This document shows, one piece after another, positions 1 through 7,633 of a stretch of DNA of 64,000 bases (position 1 is its first letter; every line of letters starts with the position of its first letter). Below the pieces are notes generated by a model. That model ran no database searches. It was not told the DNA's origin and worked only from the letters and a program-made list of their open reading frames with translations. The stretch lies in assembly GCA_020696365.1 (NCBI GenBank), contig JAEHCM010000004.1, positions 145,301-209,300 of the forward strand, written 5' to 3'. A program made the position numbers and the translations under genes. This stretch comes from Thermoplasmata archaeon. Lineage in GTDB: Archaea; Thermoplasmatota; Thermoplasmata; UBA10834.

Positions 1-2
1 GA

Positions 3-347
3 CAGTACCCCGGCGACATCAGAACGCAGTTCTTCCTACAGACCACACCGATCGTATGGCTCTCGACCGTTGCCGGAAGAGACAATCTCGATCCGGCCAA
101 GCTGAGCCTTCTGACGGACATGCTCTCCAACTTCATGGAGCGCTCGCAGAACGGAGTGATCCTGATCGATGGCATCGAGTACCTCATGACCAGCAACGAG
201 TTCTCGCGCGTCCTCAAGGCTATCGACAAATGGTCGGAAATCGCGATGACCAGCTCGAGCAGATTGATCATCTCGCTCGATCCGAGGGCGTTCGAACCCA
301 GAGAGCTGGCATTGCTCGAGAGCAACAAGGAGATCGTCCGCACATAA
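3..347 (+). CDS. DUF835 domain protein, C-terminal part (5' end outside window)
   Basis: The reading frame is open from the first bases of the window, so the N-terminus lies upstream. The 114 visible residues match the DUF835 pattern: a hydrophobic IVWLS strand, a helix after LDPAKL, the near-invariant LIDGIEYL segment, and a final LIISLDPRAF strand followed by a helix with LALLE. DUF835 is a putative signalling module that is common in Thermoplasmata and is often fused to PAS, PKD or transmembrane segments. What precedes it here cannot be seen. The protein ends shortly after the domain, so DUF835 is its C-terminal module. The family assignment is from pattern memory and is fairly secure; the function is unknown. 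Confidence 0.8.
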   Translation, partial: QYPGDIRTQFFLQTTPIVWLSTVAGRDNLDPAKLSLLTDMLSNFMERSQNGVILIDGIEYLMTSNEFSRVLKAIDKWSEIAMTSSSRLIISLDPRAFEPRELALLESNKEIVRT

Positions 348-396
348 CATCTTAAGACCCCATAAGGAACGGTCTGAGAACAGAAGATGTGAGGAA

Positions 397-509
397 TGGT
401 CCCGACTCCCGGATTTGAACCGGGGGCCTGCTGATTTCGGCGACTGAGATCGGTCGTGCCGATTTCCATACTACAGTCAGCCGCTCTAGCCAGTCTGAGC
501 TAAGTCGGG
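397..509 (-). tRNA. tRNA-Tyr (GTA) with a 35-nt intron
   Basis: Read on the minus strand, the acceptor strands CCCGACT and AGTCGGG pair fully. The D stem is GCTC/GAGC, the anticodon stem GCTGA/TCAGC and the T stem CCCGG/CCGGG around TTCAAAT. The loop begins CTGTAG, which gives anticodon GTA, and then a 35-nt insert separates G37 from A38, the canonical archaeal intron site cut by the splicing endonuclease. C1:G72 is the archaeal tyrosine identity pair. Discriminator A and a genomically encoded CCA (397-399) are present. Confidence 0.95.
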
Positions 510-647
510 TTCCCGCACGCCAGAATGCTGGTGTAAGGCACCCTATCATGAATTCCATATAAATCGTTTTTCGGCGGCCACTGATCGGCGTGGACGGCTA
601 TCGGTTCGACGGTCCCGCCTAGCTTGCACGCATCCATTCGACCCAAG

Positions 648-658
648 TTTTATATATT
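648..658 (+). promoter_or_regulatory. TATA box for the RHH gene
   Basis: The AT-rich stretch TTTTATATATT stands out in GC-rich surroundings. Transcription would be expected to start about 25 bases downstream, near 680, inside the first copy of the repeated operator-like element. Confidence 0.6.
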
Positions 659-676
659 CACAATTTTATAAGGGGG

Positions 677-726
677 ATGTCCGACATATGTAAGACAAAA
701 GAGGTACAGAGGATGTCGGACGTAAG
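677..726 (+). promoter_or_regulatory. Repeated operator-like element before the RHH gene
   Basis: The near-palindrome ATGTCCGACAT at 677-687 is followed by ATGTAAG. A second copy, ATGTCGGACGTAAG, lies at 713-726. The core is both repeated and close to self-complementary, as expected for paired ribbon-helix-helix dimers. The first copy overlaps the predicted transcription start, so binding would be expected to repress. Autoregulation is an inference. Confidence 0.5.
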
Positions 727-752
727 GCGTGGTATGCACGGGGCGACAGGCG

Positions 753-989
753 ATGAACCGCGAGCGCGAGAAGGTAACCATACGGATTCCTGAACGGCAT
801 CTTCGCGCTTTGGACTTCCTTGTGGAGATCGACGATTTCCCGTCGAAATCCGAGGCGATCCGTGTGGCCGTCAGAGACCTGATATATTCCCGTCTGGAAC
901 TGGTCGTCGACAGGATGAAGAAGTTCGAGCACGCAGAACAGTCGCTAGCCACGATAAAAGCGTACGAGGAAGAATATCTGAAGAAGTAG
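753..989 (+). CDS. Ribbon-helix-helix (CopG/CdrS-like) transcriptional regulator
   Basis: This is a 78-residue protein. Residues 5-12 (KVTIRIPE) form the beta strand that inserts in the DNA major groove. They are followed by helix A (HLRALDFLVEI), the turn DFPSKSEAIR and helix B, which is the standard RHH fold with its conserved SEAIR motif. The C-terminal 35 residues are helical and charged. I chose the ATG at 753; a GTG at 729 would add eight residues that do not look conserved. The general layout recalls the archaeal CdrS cell-division regulator, but that is only a resemblance. A repeated dyad just upstream suggests autoregulation, and a hairpin with a T-run follows the gene. Confidence 0.85.
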   Translation: MNREREKVTIRIPERHLRALDFLVEIDDFPSKSEAIRVAVRDLIYSRLELVVDRMKKFEHAEQSLATIKAYEEEYLKK

Positions 990-1030
990 TCAGAAACGGG
1001 ATGGGATGCACTCTAACTACTCTATTCCTC

Positions 1031-1072
1031 GACTCATCGAGTCAGGATTACCTCCCCCCTATTTTTTTATTT
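1031..1072 (+). terminator. Hairpin plus T-run after the RHH gene
   Basis: The stem GACTC/GAGTC (1031-1043) is followed by a T-rich run at 1061-1072. A second small hairpin (GATACC/GGTATC, 1080-1095) lies between this and the convergent PAC2 gene. The T-run is the part that is convincing as an archaeal termination signal. Confidence 0.5.
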
Positions 1073-1117
1073 TCACAGAGATACCGGGAGGTATCCAGTC
1101 TAGTGCAGACCCCAGGC

Positions 1118-1876
1118 CTAACCGATATAGCCCAGGTCTTCCTTCCTCGGTTCAGACAGAGGCTCCGACTCCTTCAGCTTGGATGTGAGCATGTCGATCT
1201 GTTGGGCCTTGTCCTCGAGGTCCTTGTAATCAAGCTTCATCTTGAGAATCTTCGACAGCACCTCGAGTACCGCCTGTGCGGCCTTCGGGTCCACGAAGTA
1301 GCCCGAAGTCTCTCCCATGAGGCAGACGCAGCGCATGCCCATAATCTTCCCCAGGCCGAGCAGGAGTCCGCTAGCGCCGACTATGCCGCTTCCAGGTTCG
1401 CCCTTGGAGAAGGTCACCCCGTGTTTCTTCATCTCCTCCACGAGACCCTCTTCAGTCACGGCGCCTAGCACCCTCGGCTTCTCGATTAGCTTGCCGAGGC
1501 CGTACCCTCCGAGCGTGAATGTCATCTTCACCCCTAGGTCCTGGGCCATCCTCATGATCCTGTCGGAGAGTTCGTACTGCCCATCAGGGGTCAGGCCCTG
1601 GTAGTCGCCCACCAGGATTACGAGGTCGTTCTCGGCATCGGGCCTCTTGACGTAGTACATCTCGTTGCTGACCAGCTTTGTCACGCCGGAATCGCTCACG
1701 AGGACCTGCGGCGGGAAGTATTTCGAGAATATCTCCACGAACTTCACGGCCTTCAGCTGGTCGACCAGATGCTCCGCCGCCAGCTTGCCCACGTTGCCAA
1801 CGCCTGGCAGGCCCTCTACCATGATGGGGGCGTTGAGCTCCGGCTTCTCCTTGTAGACCAAGACCACGTCGTCCAT
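1118..1876 (-). CDS. PAC2 family protein (proteasome assembly chaperone-like)
   Basis: This 252-residue protein has the PAC2 family start VEGLPGVGNVGKLAAEHL, followed by a strand-rich core with GDYQGL, FTLGGYGLG and GIVGASGLLLGLG, and a second half with CLMGETSGYFVDP. It ends in a charged helical tail. Archaeal PAC2 proteins (PbaA/PbaB group) act in proteasome assembly; the exact member cannot be told from sequence alone. It is the last gene of the L44e-S27e-aIF2alpha-Nop10 operon and starts 6 bases after the Nop10 stop, the conserved archaeal arrangement. It converges with the RHH gene. Confidence 0.9.
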   Translation of the reverse strand: MDDVVLVYKEKPELNAPIMVEGLPGVGNVGKLAAEHLVDQLKAVKFVEIFSKYFPPQVLVSDSGVTKLVSNEMYYVKRPDAENDLVILVGDYQGLTPDGQYELSDRIMRMAQDLGVKMTFTLGGYGLGKLIEKPRVLGAVTEEGLVEEMKKHGVTFSKGEPGSGIVGASGLLLGLGKIMGMRCVCLMGETSGYFVDPKAAQAVLEVLSKILKMKLDYKDLEDKAQQIDMLTSKLKESEPLSEPRKEDLGYIG

Positions 1877-1882
1877 GATTAG

Positions 1883-2050
1883 CTACCCCGACATCTCCTT
1901 CTTGAGTCTGCGCCTGTACTCGCCGTATTTATCGCTCGGAGAATACTTAGCAGGAATGGGCATGAAGGTCGCGCCTCCGCAGACAGGGCATACATCCCCT
2001 AACGTGTACTTCCGACAGGGGGAGCACCTTCTGAGGAGCGTCTTCGTCAC
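1883..2050 (-). CDS. nop10: H/ACA ribonucleoprotein subunit Nop10
   Basis: This is a 55-residue protein, full length for archaeal Nop10. Its zinc ribbon has two Cys pairs (CSPC near residue 9 and CPVC near residue 21) around the conserved KYTLGDVCPVCG core. It then has the family signature PAKYSPSDKYGEYRR, and a basic end. Nop10 binds Cbf5 in the H/ACA guide RNP that makes pseudouridine in rRNA. The GTG start overlaps the TGA stop of aIF2alpha (GTGA), so translation is probably coupled. Operon position between aIF2alpha and PAC2 confirms the call. Confidence 0.95.
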   Translation of the reverse strand: MTKTLLRRCSPCRKYTLGDVCPVCGGATFMPIPAKYSPSDKYGEYRRRLKKEMSG

Positions 2051-2832
2051 TTCTCCTCCTTCCTCTTGAACGAGGCGGAGCCACCGCTCTCCTCGATGGA
2101 TCCGACGATCCTGTCGATCGCAGCCTTCAGCTCCTCCTCAGCAATCTTGTAGTCCTCGGCTGTCACGGTTACTCTGTACCGTGGGGCTCCGAGGTAGTGG
2201 ATATCAATCTCTGCCTCGCCGCCCTTGAGCCCGGATTCGAGTGATTCGCGGATCAGGTCTATCCCGTCCGGGGCGGGGCTGGTCACAGATAGAAGCCCGT
2301 CGATCGTCACCGACGGAAGCTGGATGCTCTCGCCCGCAATGGACGATATCGCGCCGATCCACTTCTCGTCCACGCCAAGGTCCTTCAGAACATCCTTATT
2401 GGCTGCCGTCGCCTCGAACGACCCGTAGAGCGTCCCGAACTCCTCGATCAGTTTTTCACCGACCTCGGCGTATGAATCTTCGAGAGACTTGCTGATCTTT
2501 TTTCCAGCCATCTCCAGGAGTTTCTCGGCCTTCTTCTCGTTCTTCCACTCCTGTATCTTCTCCCTGCGCTGGTGGTCGTTCACCTGCTTAAGTGAGAGGT
2601 CGATGTGGCCCTTGTCGGCATCGACGCCCAGAACCCTGCATACGACCTTCTGTCCTTCGCGGACGTGGTCGCGTATGTACTTCACCCAGCCGGTCGCCAC
2701 ATCTCGGACATGTATGAACCCCTCGCGGTTCTGGAATTCGTCGAGGGTGACGAACGCGCCGAAGTTCTTCACGTTCTGTACGCTGCAGATGGCCAGCTCT
2801 CCAACTTCCGGAAAATCGACCTTCCGAAGCAT
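2047..2832 (-). CDS. eif2a: Translation initiation factor aIF2 subunit alpha
   Basis: This is a 261-residue protein. Residues about 8-85 form an S1/OB RNA-binding domain (GAFVTLDEF, GFIHVRDVATGWVKYIRDHV, GQKVVCRVLGVD, HIDLSLKQV), followed by the helical middle domain and the alpha-beta C-terminal domain that binds the gamma subunit (IDIHYLGAPRYRVTV). Its length is normal for the archaeal factor, which helps bring Met-tRNAi to the small subunit. The start ATG shares a base with the S27e stop (TGATG), and the stop overlaps the nop10 start. The open frame continues upstream within S27e but only as an out-of-frame extension. Confidence 0.95.
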   Translation of the reverse strand: MLRKVDFPEVGELAICSVQNVKNFGAFVTLDEFQNREGFIHVRDVATGWVKYIRDHVREGQKVVCRVLGVDADKGHIDLSLKQVNDHQRREKIQEWKNEKKAEKLLEMAGKKISKSLEDSYAEVGEKLIEEFGTLYGSFEATAANKDVLKDLGVDEKWIGAISSIAGESIQLPSVTIDGLLSVTSPAPDGIDLIRESLESGLKGGEAEIDIHYLGAPRYRVTVTAEDYKIAEEELKAAIDRIVGSIEESGGSASFKRKEEK

Positions 2833-3017
2833 CACTGTACCTCTCCGAGCTGCTGCCCTCTCACCTCGCCCTTGCCGCCCGTGGGCGTGATCAGGGTCGC
2901 GCCGCATACATGGCACTTCACGTGGGTCGCGGGCTTGTTGAAGGCAGTCTGCTCGTTGCCACAGTCCGGGCACTTGACGGTGATGAACTTGCTCTTGGGA
3001 GACGGGATGGCGTCCAT
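2832..3017 (-). CDS. rps27e: Ribosomal protein S27e
   Basis: This is a 61-residue protein with a four-cysteine zinc ribbon: CPDC near residue 16 and CHVC near residue 35. It shows the family pattern [16 protein letters not shown] and [13 protein letters not shown]. It is a small-subunit protein of archaea and eukaryotes. It lies 3 bases downstream of L44e and its TGA overlaps the ATG of aIF2alpha, so the three genes are surely one transcript. Confidence 0.97.
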   Translation of the reverse strand: MDAIPSPKSKFITVKCPDCGNEQTAFNKPATHVKCHVCGATLITPTGGKGEVRGQQLGEVQ

Positions 3018-3020
3018 TCG

Positions 3021-3302
3021 TCACGCCTCCTTGAATTCGAAGGTCTTCGCTCTTATGCAGGGTCGCTGGTAGGCCTTCTTGCATACCTTGCATCTGTAGC
3101 GAAGGCTGACCCGAGTGGTCGGCTTCTGCCGCCCCTCGTACTTCGGCCTAGGGAAACCGCCATAACCCGATGTGGCCTTGCGATATCTCCTCTGCCCCCA
3201 CTTAAGCTCACTCCTCGGCTTCGTCTTGACGCGCTCGATCTCCTGATCCGTGTGCTTCTTGCATTTCGGACAGTAGCCTTTAGTAATCCTCGGTCTCTTC
3301 AT
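3021..3302 (-). CDS. rpl44e: Ribosomal protein L44e
   Basis: This is a 93-residue basic protein with two Cys pairs, CPKC near residue 11 and CKVC near residue 71, that bind zinc. The KGYCPKCKKHTDQEIERVK start and a GQRRYRKATSGYGG linker are typical of L44e, a large-subunit protein near the ribosomal E site. The ATG at 3302 matches the family start; longer ORF forms add unconserved residues. It is the first gene of the operon, and a TATA-like box lies about 50 bases upstream. Confidence 0.97.
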   Translation of the reverse strand: MKRPRITKGYCPKCKKHTDQEIERVKTKPRSELKWGQRRYRKATSGYGGFPRPKYEGRQKPTTRVSLRYRCKVCKKAYQRPCIRAKTFEFKEA

Positions 3303-3348
3303 GTCAATCAGCGGCCCGGTGGGACAGGAGACGAGTAAGCGGGAACTC

Positions 3349-3356
3349 ATATTAAA
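3349..3356 (-). promoter_or_regulatory. TATA box of the L44e operon
   Basis: On the minus strand the sequence TTTAATAT lies 47-54 bases before the L44e ATG. That would leave a leader of about 25 bases. It is one of two AT-rich elements in the divergent gap to the winged-helix gene. Confidence 0.5.
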
Positions 3357-3479
3357 GCATTGCCGATTTCGCATGGACAGCCACACCCCACCCAGCACAC
3401 CGGAAGACCCTGGGATGACTCGCCAGTCGGATTTTTTGTGAGATACTTAGATTATAATCGCATTCTAATGGTAAACAAT

Positions 3480-3487
3480 AAATATAA
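3480..3487 (+). promoter_or_regulatory. TATA box of the winged-helix gene
   Basis: AAATATAA lies about 33 bases before the ATG at 3517. The whole stretch from about 3437 to 3516 is much more AT-rich than the rest of the window, so additional regulatory sites may lie there. Confidence 0.5.
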
Positions 3488-3516
3488 GGTAATAAATAAT
3501 TGGCTAGGCACTAAAT

Positions 3517-3882
3517 ATGACAGACAAGGGTCTCACGAAAAAGGACGAGACGCTCGTTGAGCTTCTCATGCGCACAGGCCAGTCCAAGAACATGGCGAAG
3601 ACCCTGGTCTACCTCAGGAAGAAAGAGGAGACGACATCTGTGGAGATCGAGAGCGCGACGGGGCTGAGACAGCCCGAAGTGTCCATAGCCATGCAGGACC
3701 TCCGCAGGAGGAAGTGGGTGTCCAAGCGAGACATAAAGAAGGAGGGGAAGGGAAGGCCCGTCCACTCCAACAAGCTCGCAATATCTTTTGAGAAGATCGT
3801 CGAAACGATCGAGGCGGAGGAGAAGAAGAAGATCGTGGCGATCGAGAGCAACATCAAGCAGCTCAAGGAGATCGCGAAGTAG
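3517..3882 (+). CDS. Winged helix-turn-helix transcriptional regulator
   Basis: This 121-residue protein has a winged-helix fold across residues about 10-90: helices around DETLVELLMRTG and MAKTLVYLRKKE, a recognition helix region SATGLRQPEVSIAMQDLRRR, and a basic wing (KKEGKGRPVH). The last 35 residues are a charged helix, probably for dimerisation. The size and order resemble small archaeal ArsR/TrmB-type DNA-binding proteins without a ligand domain. It is transcribed divergently from the translation operon, but its targets cannot be read from the sequence. The end converges with rpiA after 14 bases. Confidence 0.75.
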   Translation: MTDKGLTKKDETLVELLMRTGQSKNMAKTLVYLRKKEETTSVEIESATGLRQPEVSIAMQDLRRRKWVSKRDIKKEGKGRPVHSNKLAISFEKIVETIEAEEKKKIVAIESNIKQLKEIAK

Positions 3883-3896
3883 TAGACGTGGCCTCA

Positions 3897-4586
3897 CTAC
3901 TCGTACGACCGCTCCGCCCGCTCGAGGATTCTTACGCCCTCGGACGACGCCACTATGACTTTGCTAGCAAGGCCGATGAACAGGCCGCTGTCCACGACCC
4001 CTGGTATCATACCTATCTCCGTCTCCATGGCCCTCGGATCGTCGATCCGTTCGAACTTGCAGTGCACGATGTAGTTCAGGTTGTCGCTGATGAAGGGCTC
4101 GTCCTCGGCCATGCGCAACTCCGGAACGCAGCCCAGCGCAGCGAGCTTCCGCATGGTGCTCTTGCTGGAGTACTTGATTATCTCCACGGGGAGGGGGGCC
4201 TTCTGGCACAGATGATCCACCATCTTGGAATCGTCGATCACTATCATCTCGACCCTGGATGACGCCGCGACGATCTTCTCGCGGACGAGGGCGCCTCCGA
4301 GTCCCTTGACGAGGTTCAGACTCGAGTCCACCTCGTCGGCGCCGTCTATGGTCAGGTCGACCTGCGGATGGTCGTCCAGCTCGCCGATGCGGATGCCGAC
4401 CGCCCGGCCGAGCAGGTCCGACGCGGTGGAGGTGGGAATCCCGATGATCTCGATCCCTTCCTCTTTGACCTTCTGGCCAATGAGCTGTATCGCCTTGTTC
4501 GCCGTGGAACCGCTCCCCAGGCCAACGACCATTCCGTCCTCGACGTACTTCACAGCATCCCTTGCCGCCATCTCCTTGAGATCCAT
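3897..4586 (-). CDS. rpiA: Ribose-5-phosphate isomerase A
   Basis: This 229-residue enzyme interconverts ribose 5-phosphate and ribulose 5-phosphate. Signatures in order are VVGLGSGSTANKAI (phosphate loop), IPTSTAS, DLTIDGADEVD with the catalytic acidic residues, KGLGGALVREKIVA with the catalytic Glu/Lys segment, and VVDSGLFI near the end. Its length matches RpiA. I prefer the ATG at 4586 to the TTG at 4589, because a good ribosome-binding sequence (GAGGAGATGA) lies just upstream, overlapping the creatininase stop. It is last in an operon with the zinc-ribbon and creatininase-family genes. Confidence 0.95.
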   Translation of the reverse strand: MDLKEMAARDAVKYVEDGMVVGLGSGSTANKAIQLIGQKVKEEGIEIIGIPTSTASDLLGRAVGIRIGELDDHPQVDLTIDGADEVDSSLNLVKGLGGALVREKIVAASSRVEMIVIDDSKMVDHLCQKAPLPVEIIKYSSKSTMRKLAALGCVPELRMAEDEPFISDNLNYIVHCKFERIDDPRAMETEIGMIPGVVDSGLFIGLASKVIVASSEGVRILERAERSYE

Positions 4587-4590
4587 CAAA

Positions 4591-5370
4591 TCATCTCCTC
4601 GGATTCCTGCCTTTAATCTTGCCTTTCACCCTTCTGAGGCCGAAATTGCGCGCTATGTGCTCGCAGAGGTTCTCCGTGATGTGCTTGTCGATCCGCCCGC
4701 CCTTCTCTGCCGATGAACCTCGGGAATCGCCCATGACGCCCGTTGGTATATGCCTCTCGGGGTCGCTCAGTATCATGTACCTCGGGGGACGGGTCTTTCC
4801 GACCGGTCGTGTCCGACCCACCAGGTCTGGTCTGATGCCCAGCATCCTCGACGTCTCGATCTGCCCGGCGTGGCCGTCATCCTTGGGGAACTCCTTCCCG
4901 GCGAGGTCGTACGCGATGTCGTAATCGGAGAGCACCATCGCCTTGAGGTCTGGATGGTCCCCCACGACATTCTGGACCCCGAGCCGGATCGCGACCATGT
5001 GTCCGCTACCAGCATGGCCCGACAGAACGAGGACCCTCCTGACGCCGTTCCTTGCCAGCTCACCGACTATGTCGGTAACCAGCGACTGGACCGTCTCGGA
5101 CCTCAGGGACAGTGTCCCCGGGAAATTCCTCGTCGTCCTGCACTCGCCATACCTGACAGGGGGCAGTACGAGGGCTCCGAACTCGTCGGCGACCCTAGAC
5201 ACAACCTCCTCGCACTGCATCGAATCCGTCCCGAGCGGAAGGTGTGAGCCGTGCTCCTCGGTGGCTCCTATCGGCAGTATCACGAGCGGGTTACCCTTGA
5301 CGATGGCTGCGAACTCGGGGCTAGTCAGCTCATCGATGTTACGCTTACTTCCTACGAACCTCTCCGACAA
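4591..5370 (-). CDS. Creatininase family amidohydrolase (possible ArfB-type deformylase)
   Basis: This 259-residue protein carries the five metal ligands of the creatininase fold: Glu and His in GATEEHGSHLPLGTD plus its Asp, the His of LVLSGHAGSGH, and the Glu of GHAGQIETSRML. In archaea, a member of this family (ArfB) removes the formyl group from a GTP-derived pyrimidine in riboflavin and F420 synthesis; other members have different or unknown substrates. The neighbour rpiA acts on ribose phosphate but does not prove either role. The start is a TTG at 5370 with GGAGG about 8 bases before it, and it overlaps the upstream zinc-ribbon gene by 26 bases. Confidence 0.75.
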   Translation of the reverse strand: MSERFVGSKRNIDELTSPEFAAIVKGNPLVILPIGATEEHGSHLPLGTDSMQCEEVVSRVADEFGALVLPPVRYGECRTTRNFPGTLSLRSETVQSLVTDIVGELARNGVRRVLVLSGHAGSGHMVAIRLGVQNVVGDHPDLKAMVLSDYDIAYDLAGKEFPKDDGHAGQIETSRMLGIRPDLVGRTRPVGKTRPPRYMILSDPERHIPTGVMGDSRGSSAEKGGRIDKHITENLCEHIARNFGLRRVKGKIKGRNPRR

Positions 5371-5539
5371 GCTTCTCTCCTCCGGACTCGACCTTCTCCA
5401 GGTCTATGAACTCCGTCTCACAGACGGGGCATCTCAAGCTAGGCAAACAGCTTCTCCCGAACCGCTCCCTCAGCTCCGCGTCTATCTCGACGAGTCGCTC
5501 CTTCGAGATGCTGCGGTCGCACTTCGGACAATAATACAC
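5345..5539 (-). CDS. Small zinc-ribbon protein
   Basis: This 64-residue protein has two Cys pairs, CPKC at residues 4-7 and CPVC near residue 37, separated by a helix rich in Glu and Arg. That is a simple treble-clef or zinc-ribbon design. I do not recognise a named family. It starts with GTG, and the box GTTTATGTAT (5561-5570 on the minus strand) lies about 26 bases upstream, which fits a leaderless transcript. Its 3' end overlaps the creatininase gene by 26 bases and contains that gene's ribosome binding site, so the two are probably translated together. Confidence 0.65.
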   Translation of the reverse strand: MYYCPKCDRSISKERLVEIDAELRERFGRSCLPSLRCPVCETEFIDLEKVESGGEKLVGEVRRK

Positions 5540-5638
5540 GTCTTACGCATCGGTATGCAGATACATAAACGCAATCCGAGCGAGATGGCTCGCTGAAAGT
5601 GTTATGTCGGTCATAGACGATACCATGGCCGAGAATCG

Positions 5639-6316
5639 ATGAGGATCTCCGCGCTGTTTTCAGGTGGGAAGGACTCGACATACGCGTTGTACCTGCTCCA
5701 GCAGCAGGGTTGGGAGGTCGTAAGGCTCCTCACAGTATGCCCACGCACCGATGACTCGTACATGTACCACTGTCCCAACATACGATGGACGACGCTCCAG
5801 GCTGATGCGCTCGGGATCGACATCAGGACGACCGAGAGCGATGGCGAGCAGGAGACGGAGCTGGCGGACCTCGAGCGACTGATGGCGGATGAGGACGTCG
5901 ACGGATTCGTCTCAGGGGCGATCGCCTCCGACTATCAATGGTCGCGGATCAATGATATCTGCCACAGACTGGGGAAACCGTTATTCTCCCCCCTCTGGCG
6001 TAAGGACCAGCGGATGGTGTTCCGAGACATGCTGGACGCAGGGTTCAGGATCATCGTCTCGGGCACCTATGCCCATGGCCTCGACGAGGGATGGCTTGGA
6101 AAGGAGATAGACCAGCAGGCGTTCCTGGAACTCTGCGGGATCGGAGATGAACACAGGTTCAGCGTCTCGGGCGAAGGCGGGGAGATCGAGACGTTCGTCA
6201 CCGACGGTCCGACCTTCGGGAAGCCCATAAGGATAGACCGAGCAGAGAAGCAGGTCTCGCGGGATTCCGGCACGTTCGTCATCAGAGAGGCTTCGCTGAT
6301 CGATGAACGCGCATAG
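5639..6316 (+). CDS. dph6: Diphthine-ammonia ligase family ATP-binding protein (Dph6-type)
   Basis: This 225-residue protein begins with the PP-loop SALFSGGKDSTYAL and continues with the family segments HCPNIRW, GIDIRTTESDGEQETELADL, FVSGAIASDYQ, PLFSPLWRKDQ and GEGGEIETFVTDGP. The last is diagnostic of the Dph6/MJ0570 group. Such enzymes amidate diphthine on elongation factor 2, the last step of diphthamide synthesis. The archaeal family is well matched in length. The ATG at 5639 is the only sensible start. It is a single gene that converges with the aminomutase. Confidence 0.88.
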   Translation: MRISALFSGGKDSTYALYLLQQQGWEVVRLLTVCPRTDDSYMYHCPNIRWTTLQADALGIDIRTTESDGEQETELADLERLMADEDVDGFVSGAIASDYQWSRINDICHRLGKPLFSPLWRKDQRMVFRDMLDAGFRIIVSGTYAHGLDEGWLGKEIDQQAFLELCGIGDEHRFSVSGEGGEIETFVTDGPTFGKPIRIDRAEKQVSRDSGTFVIREASLIDERA

Positions 6317-6334
6317 CATCCGACGGGGGACGTA

Positions 6335-7633
6335 TCAGCACTCGCCGCATTTCGGGGGCTTCTTCTTGTCGTAGCCCCTCCTGCGCTCGGCCCTCATCGT
6401 GCCCTCGGGTATCAGGCACAGCTTCTTTCCGGACAGCACGCCCGCGACGCCCTCATTGGACTCGAGGTGGCTCAGGTCCTTGCATAGGGTACAGCCGGAT
6501 GGGCATCTGCTGGTGCGGTCGCCCTCGACCTCCGGGAACTGAAATATGCCGCCTTCGTAGTTCCGGAGTATGACGCGCTTGTCAGACATGGATATCAGGT
6601 ACTGCGGACCGACGGGTATCTTCCCTCCACCGGTCGGCGCGTCTATCACGAACTCCGGCACAGCGAAGCCGGATGTGTGACCTCTCAGGTGCTCGATTAT
6701 CTCGATCCCCTTCGCCGTCGCCGTCCGGAAATGCTCCAGCCCTTTCGCGATATCGCACTGATAGATATAGTACGGTCTGCAGCGCATGGCGACGAGGTCG
6801 TGACACAGCTTCTTCATCACCGTCGGGCAGTCGTTGACACCCTTAAGCAGGACGCTCTGGTTGCCGACGGGTATGCCGCCATCTGCAAGCATCTCGACCG
6901 CCCTCTTGGAGTCGGGCGTCACCTCATTCGGATGGTTGAAGTGCACGTTCAGCCAGATGGGGTGGTATTTCCTCAGCATCTTGACGAGAGCTGGCGTTAT
7001 CCTCTGCGGGAGCACAACGGGCGTCCTCGAGCCCAAGCGGATGACCTCCACGTGCTCTATCTTCCTCAGCTCTCGGATGATCTTCTCGAGGAACGCGTCG
7101 GAGACCAAGAGGCAATCACCGCCAGAGAGAAGAACGTCCCTGACCTGAGGAGTCTTACGTATGTAGTCGATTCCGGCCTCGATCTCCTCCCACGAGCGTG
7201 CATGGTCCGTGACCCCGACGATCCTCCGCCTGCAGCAGTGCCTGCAGTACATGCTGCACTGGTCCGTAATCAGAAGAAGCACCCTGTCGGGATACCTGTG
7301 CGTCAGCCCATCGTGCGGAGCATCGGTGGTCTCTCCGACAGTGTCCTCCATGTCGTCCTTCGAGAGATGCAGCTCATTGCTCGTAGGGACCCCCTGTCTC
7401 CTCACGGGACACTCGGGGTTGTCGGGATCCATAAGAGAGGCGTAGTACGGTGTTATCGCCATCCTGAGATACTTGGCCGAGTTGGCGATCTCCTCCCTCT
7501 CCTCGGGAGTCAGGTTGATAACCTCGGCCAGGGTGTCGACGTCGGTTATTCTGTTCCTCACCTGCCACTTCCAGTCAGTCCACTGCTTCGGGCTGACTTT
7601 CTTCCAGAGTGGTATGTCCTTGTACTTTCTCAT
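6335..7633 (-). CDS. kamA: Lysine 2,3-aminomutase family radical SAM enzyme
   Basis: This 432-residue protein has the radical SAM cluster motif CSMYCRHC near residue 137, followed by CRRR. The segment YQCDIAKGLEHFRTATAKG and the PLP-binding DAPTGGGKIPV are nearly identical to lysine 2,3-aminomutase, including the two Asp residues that hold lysine. The product would be beta-lysine, which in methanogenic archaea is acetylated by AblB to make a compatible solute. No ablB is visible in this window. The C-terminus ends with extra cysteines (CPSGCTLC and CGEC). SD GGAGG precedes the ATG at 7633. Glutamate or arginine mutase activity is less likely given the lysine-type residues. Confidence 0.88.
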   Translation of the reverse strand: MRKYKDIPLWKKVSPKQWTDWKWQVRNRITDVDTLAEVINLTPEEREEIANSAKYLRMAITPYYASLMDPDNPECPVRRQGVPTSNELHLSKDDMEDTVGETTDAPHDGLTHRYPDRVLLLITDQCSMYCRHCCRRRIVGVTDHARSWEEIEAGIDYIRKTPQVRDVLLSGGDCLLVSDAFLEKIIRELRKIEHVEVIRLGSRTPVVLPQRITPALVKMLRKYHPIWLNVHFNHPNEVTPDSKRAVEMLADGGIPVGNQSVLLKGVNDCPTVMKKLCHDLVAMRCRPYYIYQCDIAKGLEHFRTATAKGIEIIEHLRGHTSGFAVPEFVIDAPTGGGKIPVGPQYLISMSDKRVILRNYEGGIFQFPEVEGDRTSRCPSGCTLCKDLSHLESNEGVAGVLSGKKLCLIPEGTMRAERRRGYDKKKPPKCGEC

